DNA of 14,168 nucleotides, from NCBI GenBank assembly GCA_031266895.1, contig JAISAD010000166.1, positions 1 through 14,168 on the forward strand. The letters run 5' to 3'. The translations under genes were made by a program, and so were the position numbers. A model generated the notes under the pieces. The model worked only from the letters and a program-made list of their open reading frames with translations, was not told the DNA's origin and did not search any database. Below are positions 1-7,239 of this stretch, in pieces. Position 1 is the stretch's first letter; each line of letters begins with the position of its first letter. The DNA is from Bacteroidales bacterium (GTDB lineage: Bacteria; Bacteroidota; Bacteroidia; Bacteroidales; WCHB1-69).

Positions 1-1
1 G

Positions 2-778
2 GTAAGTGTGCAGGATGTGATGCAACTGATGCGCGACCATTACGAGGGTACTTCTATGGATATGACCAAAGACTTGGGCGCAGGCCCTTATGCCTCTCCC
101 TATCGCTGGCGTCCCATGAATTGGGATGTAGATGGTAAAAAATACATCCACGAACGCGCTACAGCTACCCAGCAAACAGGATTTTCGTTTGTGGCTCAAT
201 GCCGTAGCGGTCTCCCTGACAAATTTGGAGGCATCTTTTGGTTTGGCCTGGACGATGCCGGAAGTTCCTGCTATATGCCGGTATTTTGCGGCATTACCCA
301 AATTCCGGAAGCAATAAGAGAGGGGAACGGCTCTATGACAGATTATTCGCCTACGGCCGCCTATTGGATTTTTACCAAAGTAAGCAATTGGGTTTATACC
401 CGCTACAAGGATATGATTGTACACGTGAAAGAGAAACAGAACGAGCTTGAATCCTCTTTTGTAAAAGAGATTTTAAACATGGAAACGGAAATGGTTGCGC
501 AGTTTGAAAAGGATCCCAATGCAGCAGAGGCTCGTCTGAACAAGTTTACCAATGATAAGGTGCAGATGGCCTGCCAAACTTGGAACGACCTTTTTACCTA
601 TTTGTTAGTGAAATACAATGACGGCAATGTAAAGAAAGAAAAGGATGGTAAATTTCTAAAAACCGATACCGAAATACCACAATGTGCATTTCCCGAACAG
701 CCAAGATACTCCGACAAATGGTATCGCATGATTGTGAAAGATTGTGGAACTAATATTGAGGATAGGGAAGTGGAGTAA
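2..778 (+). CDS. C69-family dipeptidase, 3' part (5' end outside window)
   Basis: The reading frame is open to the left edge (GTA AGT GTG at bases 2-10), so this is the C-terminal ~258 residues of a longer protein and the GTG at 8 is probably not the start. The sequence resembles the C-terminal half of peptidase family C69/U34 dipeptidases (PepD type), Ntn-hydrolases that cleave dipeptides. Recognisable stretches are SPYRWRPMNW, TGFSFVAQCR, GGIFWFGLDDAGSSCYMPVF and DYSPTAAYWIFTKVSNWVY. A helical, charged region follows and the protein ends in DREVE. The catalytic N-terminal cysteine of the family lies upstream of the window and cannot be checked. Many Bacteroidota C69 enzymes are exported, but the signal peptide is also out of view. 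The family assignment is from remembered motifs. Confidence 0.88.
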   Translation, partial: VSVQDVMQLMRDHYEGTSMDMTKDLGAGPYASPYRWRPMNWDVDGKKYIHERATATQQTGFSFVAQCRSGLPDKFGGIFWFGLDDAGSSCYMPVFCGITQIPEAIREGNGSMTDYSPTAAYWIFTKVSNWVYTRYKDMIVHVKEKQNELESSFVKEILNMETEMVAQFEKDPNAAEARLNKFTNDKVQMACQTWNDLFTYLLVKYNDGNVKKEKDGKFLKTDTEIPQCAFPEQPRYSDKWYRMIVKDCGTNIEDREVE

Positions 779-824
779 TTACGAACAATAGTTCTTTTGT
801 CTTTTAAGTGTAACTTTTTGAAAT

Positions 825-1091
825 TCAGTTGTTTTTCGGAAATGTTTTTTGAGAAAAATGATTGAAAAAGTAGTCGATCTGACTATAATAGTAGGTGTTT
901 TTCTTTTTGTCATATCGTATTTTTATTCTATCTCTGCTTACGATAATACTTAAATAGCTCAACAATCGGAAAACACTTCGTTCAGAAATTTCTAAGCGTT
1001 TTGCCAGGCGTTGGCAATTTCCTGTGTTTTGCCTTCTAATCAATGCATCCAACGTCTCCAAAAGATAAAAGATTTCTAAAAAATCACCCAT
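825..1091 (-). CDS. small stand-alone HTH-domain protein, possible regulator
   Basis: This 88-residue protein is almost entirely one winged-helix-like DNA-binding domain. LETLDALIRRQNTG (residues 11-24) leads into a helix-turn-helix, LAKRLEISERSVFRLLSYL (29-47), then a basic wing with IKIRYDKKKNTYYY (56-69). This matches the HTH_11/DeoR-like N-terminal domain of WYL-type regulators, but no WYL or other effector domain follows. Such short proteins are common in Bacteroidota and their targets are unknown. The ATG is at 1089-1091, and the leader upstream shows no clear Shine-Dalgarno sequence or TAnnTTTG box. It lies downstream of the protease terminator on the same strand, so it is probably transcribed separately. 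The 901-960 row is only about 27% GC, much below pgk. Whether it regulates the protease operon is inference from position only. Confidence 0.7.
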   Translation of the reverse strand: MGDFLEIFYLLETLDALIRRQNTGNCQRLAKRLEISERSVFRLLSYLSIIVSRDRIKIRYDKKKNTYYYSQIDYFFNHFSQKTFPKNN

Positions 1092-1153
1092 AATAAGAAC
1101 TTAAATTAATCCATGTCAGCGTAATATATCAGTACTTTTTAGAATAGTATAAA

Positions 1154-1190
1154 AAAGGACATTGTGCCAAATATTGATTCAATGTCCTTT
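1154..1190 (-). terminator. intrinsic terminator of the protease operon
   Basis: A perfect 11-bp inverted repeat, AAAGGACATTG (1154-1164) and CAATGTCCTTT (1180-1190), encloses a 15-nt loop. Read on the minus strand it begins about 8 nt after the protease stop codon and runs into TTTTTT, the form of a Rho-independent terminator. It separates the protease from the downstream HTH gene. Confidence 0.85.
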
Positions 1191-1198
1191 GTTAGTTT

Positions 1199-4100
1199 TT
1201 ATTGTTTCACAAATATTTTACTATCGGCAATTTGACCGTTGCATATCAGCGATATTGTGTAAATGCCTGCCGGATAGCTGCCGATATTGAATGTTCCGCT
1301 ACCGGCGCCTGTATCCAGTATGTAATTGTCGGATATATGGGAATAGTAGTAGTTAGCGATGGACAGGTAGGCGGTTGCTGCCTCGTTGAGCCTGTACTCC
1401 ACTGTAATCTGGTCTAAAACCGGATTGGGATACACTGTTTCTAGCCTGTTGGGTTTGAGCTTGACATTTACTTCGGCATAGTCCTTGTAGCCGTCGGCCA
1501 GGGCAATGACTTCCAATTTGTATTTTTGGGCTATGGTTACTGAGGTGGTAAAGTCGGCCCCCTCGGAAATCAGTGCGCCGCTCTGGTCGTACCAGTTGTA
1601 AATGGCGGGTTCGCCAATGGCTTGGGCACTTAAGACTACAGCCTGGTGTTTGTCGGCTGTGATATCCTGGCCGGCGTCGGCATAGAACGGATCCCTATCA
1701 GACTTGTAAATTTCGTAAACCTCGCCGCCAATAATTTCTCCAGATATTCCATCCATCTGAATTATATGAGAGGTATAATGATCCTGTACCGATGCCCCAG
1801 TCAGTATATTAAATTGCAGGAAAAGTGTTCCTGCTTCATACGGAGCCAAAATCAGATTATCCAGACTTGCATTTGTGTCTTTAATAAGTATGGTGTATTC
1901 ATCCAAAAGTGAAATCTTTTCACCTTGTTTGCCACCCCGTGCCCATGCCTGAGCCAGAATATTATCCAAATGGATGGTAATTTCCGCATCCAGATAGAGG
2001 TATTTGCCTGATGCTGATCTGTAATTTTTAAACAGCAACCTGAAAGGTTGAGTAACCCTATGGAAGTTTTCGATTGCCACAACGGCGCCAATATTACCGG
2101 ATTCCAGTTCAATGATAGACACATTTCGCCATGCAATATTGTTGTTGTTTCGGGTATTATCTCCCAAATTATCTGTTTCAGGATAGGTCATCGGATCATT
2201 TTCCGCAACAATTCTGCTAAGCAGGCAAAAATGCCAAGGCTCGTCATTAATGCCATGATAATCGACAGGATTGGGAACTGCCCACGGAAATCTTATAATG
2301 GTTTCGCCACCAACAGGTATTACGGGAATGTTCTGTATCGCTATCAAATCTCCCCGCAAAGGGCCGTTATCGGGATAATGGTTGCCTGTCCAGTAATAGG
2401 GCCATGAAAGGGCGGTACTTGCCTTTGCCCAGTAAAGGTACAGTTTTTCACTGCCGGAAGAGGCTTGCTTGCTAATATTTTTTACCCGCACATACACATA
2501 ACTGGGAGCCGCAGGATCGTACTCCGGATTTTGATGTACAAGCCCACCATCATTCTGATGTCTCACCCAAATATTGGGACTGTCCCAAATTATCTCGTTG
2601 GTTTGCATATTGGGCTCTAATCCGATATCTTCTGGTGAATCGCCAATCATAAGGTCGGTAGCTAAAGGCATTTGCGCCATCTGAACCGCAGCATAGGTAT
2701 CTAACACACCATGCCCCATTTGGGCATTCCAAGTCCCATTAGCAATACCTGTTGTGTTTTGATAATTATAACCTCCTGCTTTTCTGGCTGTGGAGAGAAT
2801 AATATCAGAAACTTGTTTCTGTGTCAAATTGGAGTTAATAGACAAAACCAGCGCAGCAACAGCAGCCACTTGAGGACAGGAACAGGATGTCCCGCCAAAA
2901 TGTCCGGTATAAGCCAAATAATTTGTGCCGGAACTTGGTAAAACGGAACCTATAACAGGTAAAATTCCTCCGATTGGATAACAATCATATTTTTTAACAG
3001 GATTGTAACCTGCATTACCAGGTATGTCAAGCGACCACGCTTCAGATGTTTCAGTTGGTATATGACAGGAATAAGCACGATGAGACGGAGCTACAATGTC
3101 AATAATCTGATTTTGGGGAGAACTTAAATTCGATGTGCCACTGTAATCTGCCTGGTTATCATATCTGTCGGATGCGCCCACTGTTAATACCCCATCAATG
3201 GTAACATTTGAAGGGAAATCAACATAACCATCATTGTTATTTGAATGCTGAGCATTATTTCCGGAAGCAAATACTACAACACAGCCTTTGCCACCTCTGC
3301 CTGTTAGCGCAGCATCTCTTATCGCCTCAACAATAACAGGATATAAATTAGGGTTCTGGCTGCCATATCCCCAGCTATTGGAAATAATATCTGCACCGTT
3401 TTCTTTTGCAAAAGTGATTGCTTCAGCATAAACAGAAGCAGGAACAATACCAAACGGAATTTTCACAGGCATAATTCTGCAGTTTGGTGCAATGCCTGCA
3501 ATGCCTTCATTATTATGCGTGGCGGCAATAACACCGGCACAGGCAGTTCCGTGGTTGTCATCTCCTGTAGGCGAAGGATCATTTGGAGTATTGCTATCTG
3601 CAAAATTACTTCCTGCTAACCTTATCTGTCGAGAATTGGGTAAGTCGGGATGATTTGACACAACACCTTCGTCCAACACCGCCACTACAATATTCGCGTT
3701 CCCTTTTGTAATATCCCACGCCTCAGGTGCATTAATATCGGCTCCTGGGGTTCCGGAATGGCCATTTGTCATTGTCTGACCTGTATTGTGCAGATAAAAC
3801 TGGTTAACAAAATAAGGGTCGGTGGGCAGTGTCTGATGTGTTTCTGTTTTTGAGATAAAATCAGGATGACTGAATATGACCTGACCGCTTTCCTGTATTG
3901 CATTAGCAACATCCAATGCGTCTGCATTAGCGGCAACTGTAATTAGATAAAATTGGCTTGTTATCTTTTTAACTGCAACATTTAAACTGTTAAAATACTG
4001 ATTAATTGTCGATTGAGAAATGTTGTTTTTAAACTTTACAACAATTTCATTTGTAATAATCATTTCAGCGCCATCAACTGTTTTGTACAAAGACTGAACG

Positions 4101-4411
4101 GCTCTAATGCTGTCATTACCGTTAAACAGTGCTTTAACCTGTTGCAGGTTGAGATTGAAGTTTTTGATACAGTAATTACTACGGTCATTCCAAATAGTAA
4201 AATTAAAACCAGTATTGGCACCAAAGGAACTCAAATATTCCTGAACATTTGATTGTTGACCATCCTTGTATGAAATAACATATCTCCCTGTATCCGTCTG
4301 CAAAACGATCTGCTCATTATAAGCGTAATAGTATCTGTTTTGCGCAACTGTGGAATTACCGTACAGCAACAGTGTAATTCCCAAAACTAAAAATAATTTA
4401 CTTCGTTTCAT
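1199..4411 (-). CDS. secreted subtilisin-like serine protease (S8) with T9SS type A sorting domain
   Basis: The 1070 residues run as follows: a signal peptide (1 to ~23, ending STVAQ); a pro-region (~25-190) with a VVKFKN inhibitor-like strand at 124-129; a peptidase S8 domain (~225-580); an Ig/CARDB-like module (~585-770, with IWVRHQNDGG and YVYVRVKNIS); a second beta-rich region (~770-900); a PKD-like domain (~905-985); and a type A sorting domain (~990-1070, with YPNPVLDQITVEY and YPAGIYTISL). The triad reads D247 (VAVLDEGV), H287 (NHGTACAGV) and S509 (GTSCSCPQVA), with oxyanion N385 (ASGNN), so an active enzyme is expected. Family knowledge: such cargo is exported by Sec to the periplasm and then by T9SS to the surface or medium. 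The ATG overlaps the TGA of the upstream gene, implying coupled translation. Base composition changes sharply near base 1690 (see findings). Confidence 0.95.
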   Translation of the reverse strand: MKRSKLFLVLGITLLLYGNSTVAQNRYYYAYNEQIVLQTDTGRYVISYKDGQQSNVQEYLSSFGANTGFNFTIWNDRSNYCIKNFNLNLQQVKALFNGNDSIRAVQSLYKTVDGAEMIITNEIVVKFKNNISQSTINQYFNSLNVAVKKITSQFYLITVAANADALDVANAIQESGQVIFSHPDFISKTETHQTLPTDPYFVNQFYLHNTGQTMTNGHSGTPGADINAPEAWDITKGNANIVVAVLDEGVVSNHPDLPNSRQIRLAGSNFADSNTPNDPSPTGDDNHGTACAGVIAATHNNEGIAGIAPNCRIMPVKIPFGIVPASVYAEAITFAKENGADIISNSWGYGSQNPNLYPVIVEAIRDAALTGRGGKGCVVVFASGNNAQHSNNNDGYVDFPSNVTIDGVLTVGASDRYDNQADYSGTSNLSSPQNQIIDIVAPSHRAYSCHIPTETSEAWSLDIPGNAGYNPVKKYDCYPIGGILPVIGSVLPSSGTNYLAYTGHFGGTSCSCPQVAAVAALVLSINSNLTQKQVSDIILSTARKAGGYNYQNTTGIANGTWNAQMGHGVLDTYAAVQMAQMPLATDLMIGDSPEDIGLEPNMQTNEIIWDSPNIWVRHQNDGGLVHQNPEYDPAAPSYVYVRVKNISKQASSGSEKLYLYWAKASTALSWPYYWTGNHYPDNGPLRGDLIAIQNIPVIPVGGETIIRFPWAVPNPVDYHGINDEPWHFCLLSRIVAENDPMTYPETDNLGDNTRNNNNIAWRNVSIIELESGNIGAVVAIENFHRVTQPFRLLFKNYRSASGKYLYLDAEITIHLDNILAQAWARGGKQGEKISLLDEYTILIKDTNASLDNLILAPYEAGTLFLQFNILTGASVQDHYTSHIIQMDGISGEIIGGEVYEIYKSDRDPFYADAGQDITADKHQAVVLSAQAIGEPAIYNWYDQSGALISEGADFTTSVTIAQKYKLEVIALADGYKDYAEVNVKLKPNRLETVYPNPVLDQITVEYRLNEAATAYLSIANYYYSHISDNYILDTGAGSGTFNIGSYPAGIYTISLICNGQIADSKIFVKQ

Positions 4412-4845
4412 TGTTGTTGTATTAAGGTTAATGAATTAAGTCTAATTATTTGTGAGTTGAATGAGTTTCTCCAAAGATACATAGCCGGACAAGCTAAACC
4501 TATACTATCCTCTTCTTCATACTCAAATTTAATTTTATAGGAATAACGGTAATTTTCCGGATTATGAAAAAAATCCAAAGGAAATCTACTGATGTAATCA
4601 GACAGATTATATGTTTCAAATGTGTCTTGCAGATCTTCGGAAACAATGAAGTAAGCTGCTGCGTACGCAGAATCTCCATCTTCATTGTATCTTAAATTGC
4701 CGCACCACGATTCATATTCCATAATATAACCTGTTTTTATATTCTCAACTGTTTTCGGTTTCTTGCACTCTGCCGCCATGAATGTAAATACAAGTAAAGT
4801 CAGCAGCAATAACAGGCTGCTGCTCTGTAGAATTGGCTTTTTCAT
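4408..4845 (-). CDS. small exported protein of unknown function, co-translated with the protease
   Basis: This 145-residue protein starts at the ATG at 4843-4845, chosen because AAAGGAGGTC stands directly upstream with ~7 nt spacing. An in-frame ATG at 4941 would add 32 residues of unexportable basic sequence. The N-terminus MKKPILQ plus a leucine-rich core (~9-25) is a signal sequence. C27 follows MAAE, so a lipoprotein is possible, but Glu at -1 is atypical for a lipobox and signal peptidase I cleavage after an Ala is the alternative. The mature part has C48 (SWCGNLRY), an AAYFIVSEDLQDTFETYNL strand region (62-81) and C119 (LACPAMY). This layout resembles small Bacteroidota envelope proteins with a beta-sandwich fold. 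No family is recognised with confidence. The ATGA overlap with the protease suggests equimolar synthesis and perhaps a chaperone, inhibitor or anchor role; that is inference. Confidence 0.78.
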   Translation of the reverse strand: MKKPILQSSSLLLLLTLLVFTFMAAECKKPKTVENIKTGYIMEYESWCGNLRYNEDGDSAYAAAYFIVSEDLQDTFETYNLSDYISRFPLDFFHNPENYRYSYKIKFEYEEEDSIGLACPAMYLWRNSFNSQIIRLNSLTLIQQQ

Positions 4846-4850
4846 AACGC

Positions 4851-4860
4851 GACCTCCTTT
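4851..4860 (-). promoter_or_regulatory. strong Shine-Dalgarno sequence that fixes the start at 4845
   Basis: On the minus strand AAAGGAGGTC precedes ATGAAAAAG, with GGAGG (4853-4857) about 7 nt from the ATG. Near-full Shine-Dalgarno sequences are uncommon in Bacteroidota, where most genes lack them. It decides the start codon against the longer in-frame alternative at 4941. Confidence 0.8.
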
Positions 4861-4954
4861 CCTGTTAAGGGTTAGACTTTTGTGCATTACGGCGAAAATA
4901 CTGCTGCCGCTTCTCCGGGTGATTTTAATTGGTTGTTTCATAGTGCATATTAAT

Positions 4955-4967
4955 TTGAAACTTTCAA
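4955..4967. repeat. short palindrome TTGAAA-C-TTTCAA in the leader
   Basis: Perfect 6-bp arms around a single central base. It lies in the presumed leader of the protease operon, about 110 bases before the chosen start. It could be an operator half-site pair or chance in AT-rich DNA. Confidence 0.4.
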
Positions 4968-4971
4968 TTTT

Positions 4972-4995
4972 GTTCTCAACTTTTAGTCTGAGAAC
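4972..4995. repeat. inverted repeat GTTCTCA / TGAGAAC just inside the protease-operon leader
   Basis: GTTCTCA (4972-4978) and TGAGAAC (4989-4995) are perfect 7-bp arms around a 10-base spacer. On the minus strand the repeat starts roughly 12 bases downstream of the expected transcription start of the 5013-5020 promoter. It could form a 5' mRNA hairpin or be a regulator binding site. Confidence 0.45.
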
Positions 4996-5012
4996 TTGAC
5001 TGTTTAAAAGTG

Positions 5013-5020
5013 CAAAAATA
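5013..5020 (-). promoter_or_regulatory. Bacteroidota -7 box for the protease operon
   Basis: The minus strand reads TATTTTTG followed by CAC, matching the phylum consensus TAnnTTTG. A partial -33 element (TTTC) lies about 16 bases upstream. Transcription from here would give a leader of about 160 nt before the start at 4845. The 326-base divergent region 4846-5171 holds this box, the pgk promoter and two inverted repeats, and no gene that I can support. Confidence 0.55.
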
Positions 5021-5084
5021 CGACATAAATCTGCCAGAAATTGTCAGTCTTGAGATTTTTTCCTCCTCAATTGAATATTTTATT

Positions 5085-5092
5085 TATCTTTG
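5085..5092 (+). promoter_or_regulatory. Bacteroidota -7 box for pgk
   Basis: TATCTTTG followed by CA fits TAnnTTTG exactly. The -33 region is T-rich without a clear TTTG. The expected leader is about 75 nt to the pgk ATG at 5172. With the minus-strand box at 5013-5020 it forms a divergent promoter pair about 65 bases apart. Confidence 0.6.
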
Positions 5093-5171
5093 CAATGATT
5101 TTTAGAAGAGATAAAGGTTCTTATTTTCAATTTGGTATCGTTAATCAAAAAACAGGTAAAAACACAATGTT

Positions 5172-6368
5172 ATGAAATCAATAGATCAAGCCAAATTACA
5201 GGGCAAAAAAATATTGGTACGGGTGGATTATAATGTCCCGCTCAATGAACAGTTTGAAGTTGCAGATACGACCCGTATTGAACGAACCAGACAAACGGTG
5301 GATAAAATTGTGTCCGAAGGAGGCACTGCCATTCTAATGTCGCATTTGGGAAGACCGAAAGGGGAGGTCAACAATAACTATTCGCTGAAGCATGTGGTAA
5401 TGGCTGCTTCCAGAATTTTAGGCTACCCCGTGCATTTTCTTGGCGATGTGCTCAGTCCTGAAACAGAAATCAAAATCAAGCAATTGCCTCCTCAATCAGT
5501 GGCATTGCTCGAAAATTTGCGCTTCCATAAGGAAGAAGAAACCGGCGATTCTAACTTCGCTCAAGCGATTGCCCGTTTGGGCGATCTCTATGTGAATGAC
5601 GCTTTTGGGACAGCACATCGCGAACACGCTTCTACTGCCACCATTGCGCAATATTTTAAGGGAAAAGCCTTTGCCGGCTACCTGCTCTACGAAGAGGTAA
5701 CTGCCCTTGAAAAGGTGCTTACAGATACGAAACGCCCCTTTACAGCTATTATTGGAGGCTCTAAAGTGTCGTCAAAACTCAACATACTCAAAAATTTGGT
5801 TACTAAGGTGGATAATTTGATTATCGCCGGCGGAATGAGCTATACTTTCCTTGCCGCCTTAGGTGTGAAAATCGGTAATTCGCTTTTTGAACCCGAAATG
5901 GTGCAGGATGCCAAAACCATTATCAAACAGGCGCACCGTCTGGGGGTAGATTTATATGTGCCTATTGATAATGTATGCGGCAATTCTTTCACGAATGATG
6001 CCGAAATATTCGTTACTACCTACAACGATATTCCCGATGGATGGGAAGGTATGGATATTGGTCCCAAAACTATTAAAAAATTCTCTACTTACATTACTCA
6101 TTCCAGTACTATTTTGTGGAATGGGCCGGTAGGCGTATTTGAATTTGATAATTTTGACAAAGGCACCAAATCGGTGGCGCTGGCTATGGCAGCTACTACT
6201 CTTACCGGGGCTTATTCGCTGCTGGGTGGCGGCGATTCCGTTGCAGCTATTAATAAGTATGGTCTTTCCGATTATATTTCTTACATCAGCACTGGCGGCG
6301 GCGCCATGCTCGAATATTTGGAGGGATTGGAGTTGCCCGGAATTAAAGCATTGCATGAGAATGAATAA
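5172..6368 (+). CDS. pgk: phosphoglycerate kinase
   Basis: The 398-residue cytoplasmic glycolytic enzyme transfers phosphate between 1,3-bisphosphoglycerate and ADP. Length is normal and the ORF intact. N-domain substrate residues are present: VRVDYNVP (16-23, D19 and N21; Tyr replaces the usual Phe), R36 in TTRIERT, SHLGRPKG (57-64), ENLRFHKEE (114-122, R117) and FGTAHREHAS (145-154, R150). Nucleotide-site elements follow: GGSKVSSK (195-202, K198), WNGPVGVFE (316-324), GGGDSVAA (352-359) and STGGGAMLEYLEG (373-385). The start gives the expected MKSIDQAKLQGKKILVRVD opening. It is preceded by a consensus -7 box and followed after two bases by the PHP gene, so the two are probably co-transcribed. 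No other glycolytic gene is in the window. Confidence 0.98.
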   Translation: MKSIDQAKLQGKKILVRVDYNVPLNEQFEVADTTRIERTRQTVDKIVSEGGTAILMSHLGRPKGEVNNNYSLKHVVMAASRILGYPVHFLGDVLSPETEIKIKQLPPQSVALLENLRFHKEEETGDSNFAQAIARLGDLYVNDAFGTAHREHASTATIAQYFKGKAFAGYLLYEEVTALEKVLTDTKRPFTAIIGGSKVSSKLNILKNLVTKVDNLIIAGGMSYTFLAALGVKIGNSLFEPEMVQDAKTIIKQAHRLGVDLYVPIDNVCGNSFTNDAEIFVTTYNDIPDGWEGMDIGPKTIKKFSTYITHSSTILWNGPVGVFEFDNFDKGTKSVALAMAATTLTGAYSLLGGGDSVAAINKYGLSDYISYISTGGGAMLEYLEGLELPGIKALHENE

Positions 6369-6370
6369 GC

Positions 6371-7120
6371 ATGAATGTCTATAAAGCTGATTTGCACACC
6401 CATACACTTCTTTCGCCTTGTGGAGATTTGGATATGACGCCCGGAAGCATTATCCATTTGGCGTTGCAGCAGGGGGTGGATATTATCGGCATTACAGATC
6501 ATAATTCTACGTTACATTGTAAGCTGGCGGAAAAGCAGGCGCACAATCGCGACATTTTTGTACTCTGTGGCGCGGAAGTTACTACCAAGGAAGAGGCACA
6601 TTGTCTTGCTTTCTTTCCTGATCATGATACTTTGGATGCTTTTCAGCACTTTTTGGACGAAAAATTGCCTGATGTTCCTAATTCGCCCGATTTTTTTGGC
6701 GACCAGGTGCAAATTGATGAAGAGATGAATATAGTGTATGAAGAGTTGCGCCTGCTTACCTCTGCCCTTGCCTGCTCTATTGAAGAGGTGTCGGCCAAAG
6801 TGCATGAGTTGCGAGGTATCTTTATTCCGGCGCATATTGACAAGTCGCGCAGTAGCGTGCTTTCGCAGTTGGGTTTTATTCCGCCCGATTTGCAATATGA
6901 AGCAATAGAACTGTCAGCGCATGGCAAGCGTGAGGATATACTCCAAAATCATCCCTATTTAGCCCAAAAGAGCATGATTCGCAGTTCGGATGCCCACCAG
7001 CCCGATTTAGTGGGAACAACTTGCTGTTATTTTCATATTCCTACCCGCAATTTTGAAGAAATTAGAAAAGCGCTGCTGAGAGAGGAGGGACGGTATGTAA
7101 CTATGGATTGTGAACTGTGA
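6371..7120 (+). CDS. PHP-domain metal-dependent phosphoesterase
   Basis: This 249-residue protein carries the full PHP metal-binding set: DLHTHT (7-12; H9, H11), ITDHNS (41-46; D43, H44), GAEV (67-70; E69), H77 in EAHCLAF, PAHIDK (153-158; H155) and SSDAHQ (205-210; D207, H209). These arrange two or three metal ions for phosphoester hydrolysis in the family; the substrate is unknown. It is shorter than DNA polymerase PHP domains and lacks histidinol-phosphatase context, so no specific name is given. The segment ~83-125 between the E69 and H155 motifs (DALDAF-like helix, then PNSPDFFGDQVQIDEEMN) is typical of a Bacteroidota/Firmicutes PHP subgroup. The ATG lies two bases after the pgk stop, implying co-transcription and possibly coupled translation. 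Confidence 0.88.
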   Translation: MNVYKADLHTHTLLSPCGDLDMTPGSIIHLALQQGVDIIGITDHNSTLHCKLAEKQAHNRDIFVLCGAEVTTKEEAHCLAFFPDHDTLDAFQHFLDEKLPDVPNSPDFFGDQVQIDEEMNIVYEELRLLTSALACSIEEVSAKVHELRGIFIPAHIDKSRSSVLSQLGFIPPDLQYEAIELSAHGKREDILQNHPYLAQKSMIRSSDAHQPDLVGTTCCYFHIPTRNFEEIRKALLREEGRYVTMDCEL

Positions 7121-7201
7121 GTTGTGCATGTGGTTAACAAATGCCATATAAGATTAGGGGGTATTTTGAAGGTTGGGGGTATGTAATTTCAAAATTTCGT
7201 G

Positions 7202-7209
7202 TATTTTTG
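7202..7209 (+). promoter_or_regulatory. possible -7 box for the histidine kinase gene
   Basis: TATTTTTG matches TAnnTTTG and lies 30 bases before the ATG at 7240. No good -33 TTTG is at normal spacing. If used, it rules out the longer reading frame beginning at 7141. The 119-base gap 7121-7239 holds nothing else that I can support. Confidence 0.4.
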
Positions 7210-7239
7210 TCGGCAATATTATTTGAGGATTACAGGATT

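Noticed and set aside
783..794. GAAC-aata-GTTC followed by a T-rich run after the dipeptidase stop
   Set aside because: The stem is only four pairs, too weak to call a terminator even though the position is right.
4846..4941. In-frame extension of the small exported protein to an ATG at 4941
   Set aside because: It would bury the signal sequence behind 32 basic residues, whereas a strong Shine-Dalgarno sequence precedes the ATG at 4845.
5167..5175. Minimal frame ATG-TTA-TGA overlapping the pgk start
   Set aside because: It is two codons long and expected by chance in AT-rich leader DNA; there is no sign of attenuation.
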